Source: Fulvivirga aurantia
GTDB taxonomy: Bacteria; Bacteroidota; Bacteroidia; Cytophagales; Cyclobacteriaceae
Direction: 5' to 3'
Length of the DNA: 14,387 bases
Assembly: GCF_009711475.1 (NCBI RefSeq)
Contig: NZ_SMMD01000895.1
Span: 1 to 14,387, forward strand
Both the position numbers and the translations under genes were made by a program. Shown piece after piece: positions 1-5,165 of the stretch (the stretch's first letter is position 1; each line of letters starts with the position of its first letter). The notes beneath the pieces are model-generated. The model had not been told where the DNA came from, made no database searches, and saw only the letters and a program-made list of their open reading frames with translations.

Positions 1-2
1 CA

Positions 3-206
3 GATACGGAATTAATAATACGGCCAAAAAATAAATCAAATAGCGCTCGTATTGAGATCTACAGTCTTAGTGGAGTCTCGAAATTTAAAGGGTCAATCAA
101 TCAAAGGGTAAATAAGATAGATGTTTCAGAATTTTTACCAGGAATGTATTTGGTTAAATTTTCAGATGAGAGTTATCAAGAAATAATTAAAATTATTGTT
201 AAGTGA
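3..206 (+). CDS. C-terminal fragment of a T9SS-exported protein (type A sorting domain), 5' end outside the window
   Basis: An open frame runs from the left edge to a TGA at 204-206 and encodes 67 visible residues. The fragment contains IEIYSLSG, then VNKIDVSEFLPGMYLVKF, and ends in a lysine-rich IIKIIVK. This order (I-x-I-Y/F-x-x-x-G, then the V/I-D-V-S-x-L-x-x-G-x-Y central block, then a short basic beta-strand tail) is the Por_Secre_tail type A C-terminal signal, read by the type IX secretion system of Bacteroidota. The protein would cross the outer membrane and have this domain removed by the sortase-like PorU. The N-terminal functional domain lies outside the window, so the activity is unknown. 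With the amylase downstream it could be a secreted hydrolase, but that is only a guess. Confidence in the domain call is high; gene identity cannot be given. Confidence 0.85.
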   Translation, partial: DTELIIRPKNKSNSARIEIYSLSGVSKFKGSINQRVNKIDVSEFLPGMYLVKFSDESYQEIIKIIVK

Positions 207-315
207 CCTGCTTAATTGTTTAACGATTTCTTAGTCATCATATGGGTTTCAGATAGAGAACATTTTTTTAATACTGTAGTACAACCATAGTCAGTTGCAT
301 TTACTTTTGCTATTC
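207..315. other. Intergenic region upstream of the dioxygenase gene
   Basis: About 110 AT-rich bases separate the T9SS gene end from the dioxygenase ATG. There is no hairpin with a T-run, so no terminator for the first gene is visible. A box matching the Bacteroidota -7 consensus TAnnTTTG (TACTTTTG) occurs at 302-309, but it would place transcription almost at the ATG at 316 and has no obvious -33 partner. It may be chance. Confidence 0.35.
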
Positions 316-1125
316 ATGCAATTCAATTTACAAATCGATAATCAACGGCATACCTACGATATCAAAGGTGATTTTAAGTATGGTGATGCCGAAGTGCTGA
401 TCGATAGCGATAAAAATGCGATTGAACATGTAGATTGGTTTGACCATGGTTATAATAATATCCGCTTATTAACCGAATCTGAGTTTGTTGACCTGAAGAC
501 AAATCTATTGCAGGTGTTGAATGATATTCTGCATCAGGAAGGCATCACTCAGCTCACACAGCTTGAAGACTATCATAATGTCACTAATACCTCAGAAAAG
601 CACCAGAAGGTAATAGAAAAAACAAGACAGCTCACTAAGGAGCACTTTAATATCAATTTGAATGCCGTCTGTGCAAGAGTCTCTGAAATATTGAAAAAAG
701 AGGTGCAAATTTTCAATCCAAAATTGGAGCAGGAGATCATTACGCTACGAATCAGTAGGCCTCAATCTTTGGATATCAATCCATTGCATAGAGATGCTTA
801 TTTAGACTTCTACAAAGACACCATCAATCTGTGGATCCCCATTGCAGGTTGTAATGAGCAGTCATCGTTGCCAGTTATACCCGGTAGTCACACGTGGAAT
901 GAATCACAGGTTTTAAGAACCGAAAAACGAGGAGCAAAAATTCAGGGGCTGACTTATAACGTACCGGGTATTGTTGAAGGACCCAGGCCTCTTAAAGCCA
1001 TCAGACCAAATCCTGATTACGGTGAGGCTCTAATTTTTTCACCCTATCTTGTCCATGGTTCTGCAATCAATCAGAATCCTAATACAACCAGAATGGCTCT
1101 AGAACTACGACCATGCTTGAAGTAA
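316..1125 (+). CDS. PhyH-like 2-oxoglutarate/Fe(II)-dependent dioxygenase
   Basis: This 269-residue cytosolic protein has the iron-binding facial triad of the phytanoyl-CoA dioxygenase (PhyH) fold: H158-R-D160 in LHRDAYLDF, then H247 in YLVHGSA. R259, 12 residues further, is the expected 2-oxoglutarate salt-bridge arginine. The segment INLWIPI followed by SSLPVIPGSHTW is typical of PhyH proteins, where a strand-turn block sits between the two iron-binding parts. Family members hydroxylate small molecules using O2 and 2-oxoglutarate; the substrate cannot be read here. The first ~110 residues are not recognised. A longer frame begins with TTG at 295, adding seven mostly hydrophobic residues, but the ATG at 316 is preferred because the extension looks like neither a signal peptide nor a conserved start. 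There is no clear ribosome binding site and no operon partner; the next gene is on the other strand. Confidence 0.8.
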   Translation: MQFNLQIDNQRHTYDIKGDFKYGDAEVLIDSDKNAIEHVDWFDHGYNNIRLLTESEFVDLKTNLLQVLNDILHQEGITQLTQLEDYHNVTNTSEKHQKVIEKTRQLTKEHFNINLNAVCARVSEILKKEVQIFNPKLEQEIITLRISRPQSLDINPLHRDAYLDFYKDTINLWIPIAGCNEQSSLPVIPGSHTWNESQVLRTEKRGAKIQGLTYNVPGIVEGPRPLKAIRPNPDYGEALIFSPYLVHGSAINQNPNTTRMALELRPCLK

Positions 1126-1160
1126 GGACCTTGCTAGGAACGACCTTGAGGGAATTGCGT

Positions 1161-1341
1161 TAATAAATTTATGCTTAAGCTCGTAAAAATTCAAATGTTT
1201 GAATCACGCTAAAGCGTGATGAGTTTTTGAATTTTAGGCTTTAGAATAAATTTTAGCTTATTGCCTCACAGTCTTGACTTTTTTTGTTTCGTTTTTTGTG
1301 TCAAGACAAAAAATGAAAAAGGGAGCTATAATCAATAAGCT
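1161..1341. repeat. Intergenic block of nested inverted repeats (possible dispersed palindromic element)
   Basis: Several perfect arms occur here. ATCACGC/GCGTGAT (1203-1209/1214-1220, loop TAAA) lies inside AAAATTCAAA/TTTGAATTTT (1186-1195/1226-1235). An alternative hairpin, ATTCAAA-TG-TTTGAAT (1189-1204), competes with both. A near-direct repeat (1162-1177 and 1245-1260, 14 of 16 identical) brackets this first structure. A second structure has outer arms AGCTTATTG/CAATAAGCT (1255-1263/1333-1341) enclosing GTCTTGAC/GTCAAGAC (1271-1278/1300-1307). No coding capacity is seen. The compact, nested design suggests a mobile or dispersed palindromic repeat, but copy number cannot be judged from one window. 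Confidence 0.6.
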
Positions 1342-1350
1342 TGAATAACT

Positions 1351-1382
1351 TAAAAAGCCCCTGTTTTCATCAAACAGAGGCT
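1351..1382 (-). terminator. Rho-independent terminator of the alpha-amylase gene
   Basis: On the minus strand an 11-bp stem (arms 1372-1382 and 1356-1366, one G-T wobble) with a 5-nt loop is followed by a T-run (the A-run 1352-1356 on the plus strand). It lies about 25 bases past the amylase stop codon. Confidence 0.85.
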
Positions 1383-1406
1383 AAACAAAACAAAATGAAG
1401 TTCTTT

Positions 1407-2789
1407 CTATTTAGGAGACCAGATTGAATAGCTATGTGGTGGTGCCTGAATTTTGACCCATCGACCACTCTGTGTTACGGGCTCCCAGCTTGAATTACCA
1501 GAATAGTCTTTAATGCGGGTGCTACTCCAATTGGTTTCTACCCAACGCTCTTTCCAACTGTCTGAGTCATTCAAATAAACTACAAGTCCTGGTGAGCCAT
1601 TTCTTCTGGCAACATACTCATCATTGTCAGTGTATAAAATCGAAGTATTACCAGTAGCTTTATTTCTATGTATCCAGATCAGGTTATTAAGTTTATCTTT
1701 ATCTAACCATTCTTCATAGTCACGGTAAAATACGGTAGGGTAGCCTTCATGGGTCATGATATAAGCATAAGCGAGCATTTTGTCCCAGATTATATCAGTA
1801 TCATGATTAGCCACGAAGGTCACTGCCTTTGAGGCATCACGTTTCCAGAGCATGTCTCCGTTTAACTTAGTCATGTCGTTACCATCAAAAGCCTCATCCA
1901 TTTTATAATAGCATGCGAAATCAAAAGCCGAAGAAGTTCGGTTGGTGCTATTCACCCAATCCTGCAAAAGTTGTGCATTTCCATCCCAATATTCGCCTAC
2001 AGCAAAGCCACCGACATTATTTTGCCACTCTTTCACGACCCAGCCACCGAAGCCTTTCACATAATCAAATCTCCAGCCATCGAAACCAATCGTGTTTTTA
2101 TAATATTTACCTACTCCATCACTTCGTTTCCACAACCAGTCCTGGACATAAGGCACAGAGTGACTTAGATCAGGAAAGCCTCCAAATACACCTTCGTCAT
2201 TATTCACATAGTTGTTGGGGTGAAAGTCGCCAGCTGATCTATAAAATTTACCTGAAGCCGGATTGAAATCCGTATATGTATTGGTGCCTGTGTATGGATT
2301 ACTTTCAAGGTCACCACCGCTATTATGATTTAGCACAATATCAGCATATACATCAATATTATAGTTATGAGCTTGATTAATCAAACTTTGCAATTCTATC
2401 TTAGAACCAAATCTCGTTTCTATAGATCCATGCTGGTTGTATTCGCCAAAATCAAAATAATCTGCCGGATCATAGCCCATAGAAAAAGGGCCATTTTGTG
2501 CCTTTGAGACAGGAGGGAGCCAAATGGCTGAAATGCCTGCAGCATCCCAAGCGGCTATTTTACTCTTTACAGTATTGTACCAGGTCCCTCCGGCTGGCAC
2601 ATCCCAATAAAAAGCTTGCATCATCACCCCACCGCCTGGCCCAGGGGCTTTTGCATTCGATTGCGATTCTTTCTGCAAATAATCGCCAGAAGTTACATCT
2701 TCAGTCTGATTGACAGGCTCCATTGTGTCTTCTGCACAACTCGCCATAATAAATAAGAGTACAAATAAGTACAGATTGGTATTTTTCAT
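1407..2789 (-). CDS. Extracytoplasmic alpha-amylase lipoprotein, GH13_7-like (Thermococcales type)
   Basis: This 460-residue enzyme should hydrolyse alpha-1,4 bonds in starch or glycogen at the cell envelope. Residues 1-18 form a lipoprotein signal (hydrophobic core, then MASC with C18 as lipidation site), followed by a low-complexity linker to about residue 53. The GH13 barrel shows all conserved regions: DIVLNH (150-154 area), GFDGWRFD with nucleophile D242, VGEYWD with acid/base E266, and FVANHD with stabiliser D330. The start GGVMMQAFYWDVP and the segments GWRFDYVKG, YYKMDEAFD and VTFVANHDTDIIW closely match, from memory, Pyrococcus/Thermococcus alpha-amylases (GH13_7). Probable calcium ligands are kept (N154, D198, G200, D207). 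Positions matching the archaeal zinc ligands are changed (V195, S209; H190 kept), and the stabilising cysteines are absent. The end (PPHSYSIWSPK) is the normal C-terminal beta domain. No SusC/SusD genes are adjacent. It is a single-gene unit with its own terminator and putative operator. Confidence 0.93.
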   Translation of the reverse strand: MKNTNLYLFVLLFIMASCAEDTMEPVNQTEDVTSGDYLQKESQSNAKAPGPGGGVMMQAFYWDVPAGGTWYNTVKSKIAAWDAAGISAIWLPPVSKAQNGPFSMGYDPADYFDFGEYNQHGSIETRFGSKIELQSLINQAHNYNIDVYADIVLNHNSGGDLESNPYTGTNTYTDFNPASGKFYRSAGDFHPNNYVNNDEGVFGGFPDLSHSVPYVQDWLWKRSDGVGKYYKNTIGFDGWRFDYVKGFGGWVVKEWQNNVGGFAVGEYWDGNAQLLQDWVNSTNRTSSAFDFACYYKMDEAFDGNDMTKLNGDMLWKRDASKAVTFVANHDTDIIWDKMLAYAYIMTHEGYPTVFYRDYEEWLDKDKLNNLIWIHRNKATGNTSILYTDNDEYVARRNGSPGLVVYLNDSDSWKERWVETNWSSTRIKDYSGNSSWEPVTQSGRWVKIQAPPHSYSIWSPK

Positions 2790-2883
2790 AATAGGTTTAA
2801 GGTTTAGGTTTTAGTAATACCTAAAATAAACCACTAAAACCCGTTATTTTGACGAAAAGTAAGTATACCACTGAAAAGGATAC

Positions 2884-2897
2884 CGCAAACGTTTTCA
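2884..2897 (-). promoter_or_regulatory. LacI/GalR-type operator-like palindrome upstream of the amylase
   Basis: The minus strand reads TGAAAACGTTTGCG, which fits the LacI-family consensus TGnAAnCGnTTnCA at every fixed base except the last. It lies about 95 bp upstream of the amylase ATG. The TTTG inside it could serve as a -33 element for weak -7 candidates at 2855-2868, in which case a bound repressor would block the promoter. A maltose- or starch-responsive LacI regulator is an inference; no such gene is in the window. Confidence 0.5.
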
Positions 2898-2966
2898 CAA
2901 TCGTTCGCATAAATCATAACAGTCTACTTCATGTAAGATTTTGTTGTAGTATCAGAATTATGGCAT

Positions 2967-2993
2967 AAAAAAAGGCTGTCTTTGCAGACAACC
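2967..2993 (-). terminator. Rho-independent terminator of the M23 peptidase pair
   Basis: On the minus strand GGTTGTCT and AGACAGCC (one G-T wobble) form an 8-bp stem closed by a GCAA tetraloop. Seven Ts follow (plus-strand A-run 2967-2973). It lies about 30 bases past the stop codon of the peptidase at 3026-3997. Confidence 0.9.
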
Positions 2994-3025
2994 TAGAACT
3001 TTCACTATGTCTATACCAAGATTCT

Positions 3026-3997
3026 TTAGTCTAAAATGATTTTGGCATTTTCAGATATCTTGATCAACTTCTCGTATTCTTCATTATCAAGGTCTCTTTG
3101 AAAGAAATTGATTGGATTGATGGCCTTATAGTTATACAGCACTTCATAGTGCAGGTGAGGACCCTGAGATCTTCCTGTATTTCCTACATAACCTATGATT
3201 TGTCCACGTTTAACGGTCTCGCCTCGTTTAATATTAAACTTACTCATATGAGCATAAACCGTCTGGTATCCATATCCGTGATTGATGAAAACCACATTTC
3301 CATAACTTGTAGATAAATACCTGGCCGTTACGATACCATCACCTGTAGCATAAATTGGTGTACCTGTATCTGCTGAGAAATCAATCCCCTCATGAGGATG
3401 TATTTTCTTTAAGATAGGGTGAAAGCGCTTAGGATTAAATCCACCGGCTATTCTTTTTAGCTCCGTGTTATTGATAGGCTGTATAGCAGGACGAGCTGCC
3501 CACATCTTTTCTTTTTCAGTAAGTAATGAAGAAATTTCATCATAGGACTTACTTTGTATGTACAATTTCTTTTTCAGGTTATCGAGGCCCTTATAAGCAT
3601 CAATTACCAGCTGGTTTTCTTCCAGACTCATCAGGTCTTCGTACTTATCGTGACCACCTACACCACCTTCTCTTACTGTACTAGGGATTGGGTCGGCATC
3701 CAATATCACACGATATATATTATCGTCTTTATACTGAAGTTCACCTGCACTTCCATAAGCGTTCTCTAGCTTTTCTTTTAAGATCTCCCATTCTACCTTA
3801 AGGTCATGGTTTTCTGCTAAAAGGCGTGATTCTTTAATCGGGGTAAAATTACTTCTATAAACATAAATCAGGCCTAGAGCCAGAATTAGTGATACAGACA
3901 AAAACCCCAGAATATTCAGGAATACAGCTTTACCTGTCGCCTTGATCGGCTCATATTTACAGGTTTCTGTATTATAGTAATATCTGATTTTAGCCAT
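3026..3997 (-). CDS. Membrane-anchored M23 (LytM-type) peptidoglycan endopeptidase, paralogue 1
   Basis: This 323-residue protein should cut cross-links of peptidoglycan in the periplasm. A short cytoplasmic head with a YYYNTETCKYE motif precedes one membrane helix (about 24-47). A charged helical, probably coiled-coil stretch follows (about 55-165), then the M23 domain (about 180-300). The zinc site is complete: H202 and D206 in HEGIDF, and H283 in HLH. The catalytic histidines H250 (YAH) and H281 are also present. Spacing and length are normal for the Bacteroidota family of anchored M23 proteins. The usual SGFGxR entry motif is altered to GGFNPKR here. It lies 38 bp downstream of a clear paralogue on the same strand and ends at a strong terminator, so the two probably form a transcription unit. 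The exact cleaved bond and its role in growth or shape are not readable from sequence. Confidence 0.9.
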   Translation of the reverse strand: MAKIRYYYNTETCKYEPIKATGKAVFLNILGFLSVSLILALGLIYVYRSNFTPIKESRLLAENHDLKVEWEILKEKLENAYGSAGELQYKDDNIYRVILDADPIPSTVREGGVGGHDKYEDLMSLEENQLVIDAYKGLDNLKKKLYIQSKSYDEISSLLTEKEKMWAARPAIQPINNTELKRIAGGFNPKRFHPILKKIHPHEGIDFSADTGTPIYATGDGIVTARYLSTSYGNVVFINHGYGYQTVYAHMSKFNIKRGETVKRGQIIGYVGNTGRSQGPHLHYEVLYNYKAINPINFFQRDLDNEEYEKLIKISENAKIILD

Positions 3998-4026
3998 CGG
4001 TTTTTTTCGTAGTTGGTCTTTAGTTT

Positions 4027-4052
4027 AAAAAATGATCAATCTAGTGATTGAT
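4027..4052 (-). terminator. Weak terminator-like hairpin overlapping the stop of M23 paralogue 2
   Basis: On the minus strand ATCAATC and GATTGAT form a perfect 7-bp stem with loop ACTA (arms 4046-4052 and 4035-4041). CA and then six Ts follow. The stem covers the last codons and the TGA stop (4036-4038). It is AT-rich, so probably a partial terminator or attenuator between the two peptidase genes rather than a full stop. Confidence 0.45.
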
Positions 4053-5022
4053 TCTCTCTGGTTGCTAAATTCACCAGTTGGTTGTACTCGTGGTCGTTTA
4101 TTCTTTGTATTAAAAAATTAATTGGGTCTATTTTCTTTTGGTCTTTTATAATTTCGTAATGTACATGTGGTGCAACCGACCCACCGCTGCTACCTACATA
4201 TCCGATAACTTGCCCTCTGGTAACCAGATCGCCCTTTTTCACATTCAAACCGTCAAGATGCGCATATTTGGTCACATAGCCAAAACCGTGGTCGATTTCT
4301 ATATAATTTCCATAACCCGTCTCTAGGGTACTATTGTCTTTTGTAAAGGTAACTTCGCCATTACCAGTAGCATAAACTGGTGTGCCACGAGGTGCAGCAA
4401 AATCAACTCCTTCATGTTTAACACGCCCTTTGTGGAAAGGGTTAATTCTCATACCGTAACCGGATGAAAGTCTTGTTAAATCTGGATTATCAATAGGCTG
4501 AATAGCTGGGAGAGAGGAGAGTAAACCATCTTTGGCTTTGGCCAGAGACATAATTTGATCGAAAGATTGATTTTGTATTCTCGCTTTTTTCTTAAGCTTA
4601 TCAATTCTCTTGTAAGTATTGCGAACCAATTGCTTATCGGCCATACCATCATCCATGATTCGCTTGTAAAGTTCTGCACCACCACTACCGGCTTGTCTTA
4701 TCTCTTCTGGCAATGGCTCAGCCTCATAGATTTTGCGATAGATATTATTATCTCTATCCTCAAGTGCATCAATTACATCATTAACCTCATCCATTTCCTT
4801 TTGCAAGGTCGTGTAATGATTTTTCAATTCCTTATTTTCTTTCTTAAGCTGTACCTCCTGAGGAGATTCGAAATAGGTATTATAAACTAAAAGAATAGCT
4901 ATGGCGAAAACCAGCGCAACTGACAAAAAGCCCATCAGATTGAGAAAAACATCCGATGTAGTAACCTTTGCGCGCTCGTATTGGCAGGTATCTGTGTTAT
5001 AGTAATATTTTATTCGCGCCAT
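4036..5022 (-). CDS. Membrane-anchored M23 (LytM-type) peptidoglycan endopeptidase, paralogue 2
   Basis: This 328-residue periplasmic, membrane-anchored peptidase is clearly related along its whole length to its downstream neighbour. It starts MARIKYYYNTDTCQYE, has a membrane helix at about 24-47, a strongly charged coiled-coil-like region (about 55-165) with a conserved RDNNIYRKIYEAEPLP segment, and a C-terminal M23 domain. Zinc ligands are H203 and D207 (HEGVDF) and H288 (HVH); H255 (YAHL) and H286 are the other active-site histidines. The entry motif SGYGMRINP is canonical, unlike paralogue 1. A small insertion after GEVTFTKDN distinguishes the two. It is the first gene of the pair and is divergent from alaS across 143 bp. 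As I recall, an anchored M23 gene beside alaS is common in Bacteroidota, so this copy may be the ancestral one and the neighbour a duplicate (inference). Confidence 0.9.
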   Translation of the reverse strand: MARIKYYYNTDTCQYERAKVTTSDVFLNLMGFLSVALVFAIAILLVYNTYFESPQEVQLKKENKELKNHYTTLQKEMDEVNDVIDALEDRDNNIYRKIYEAEPLPEEIRQAGSGGAELYKRIMDDGMADKQLVRNTYKRIDKLKKKARIQNQSFDQIMSLAKAKDGLLSSLPAIQPIDNPDLTRLSSGYGMRINPFHKGRVKHEGVDFAAPRGTPVYATGNGEVTFTKDNSTLETGYGNYIEIDHGFGYVTKYAHLDGLNVKKGDLVTRGQVIGYVGSSGGSVAPHVHYEIIKDQKKIDPINFLIQRINDHEYNQLVNLATRENQSLD

Positions 5023-5165
5023 TAATTAACTAAGCTAAAAACTTCTATTTTTGTGCTCTTTAGTTGAAAAAATAAAAATATTGCGAACATCAACTGATTG
5101 CAATATATCATTTTTTCATTAAAAACCACGATAAGGCGCAAATTTACCAAATTTTTTAAGAATAA
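5023..5165. promoter_or_regulatory. Divergent promoter region between M23 paralogue 2 and alaS
   Basis: This 143-bp AT-rich spacer must hold promoters in both directions. Perfect -7 matches to TAnnTTTG are TATTTTTG on the plus strand (5046-5053) and TAAATTTG on the minus strand (5146-5139). Neither has a convincing -33 box. If both are used, each leader would be about 105-110 nt and the two transcripts would overlap antisense over roughly 70 nt. An inverted repeat ATATTGC/GCAATAT (5078-5084/5100-5106) sits between them. All assignments are tentative. Confidence 0.4.

Noticed and set aside
295..315. TTG start giving a seven-residue N-terminal extension of the dioxygenase
   Set aside because: A TTG start is less likely than the ATG at 316, and the extension resembles neither a signal peptide nor any known family start.
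1271..1307. Terminator of the dioxygenase gene on the plus strand
   Set aside because: The 8-bp arms are 21 nt apart with T-runs inside the loop rather than after the stem, so it does not look like an intrinsic terminator; it is listed as part of the repeat block.
1913..2266. 117-codon open frame on the plus strand inside the amylase gene
   Set aside because: It is antisense to the conserved GH13 catalytic region; its translation is low in recognisable motifs and the amylase frame is complete.
4555..4890. 111-codon plus-strand frame, hydrophobic, inside M23 paralogue 2
   Set aside because: Its hydrophobicity comes from reading the Lys/Glu-rich coiled-coil codons in reverse complement; the M23 frame has clear family motifs throughout.
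3026..5022. Possible phage or conjugative endolysin module
   Set aside because: Both M23 proteins are membrane-anchored with family-typical coiled-coil regions and sit beside alaS; there is no holin, phage structural gene or transfer gene nearby.
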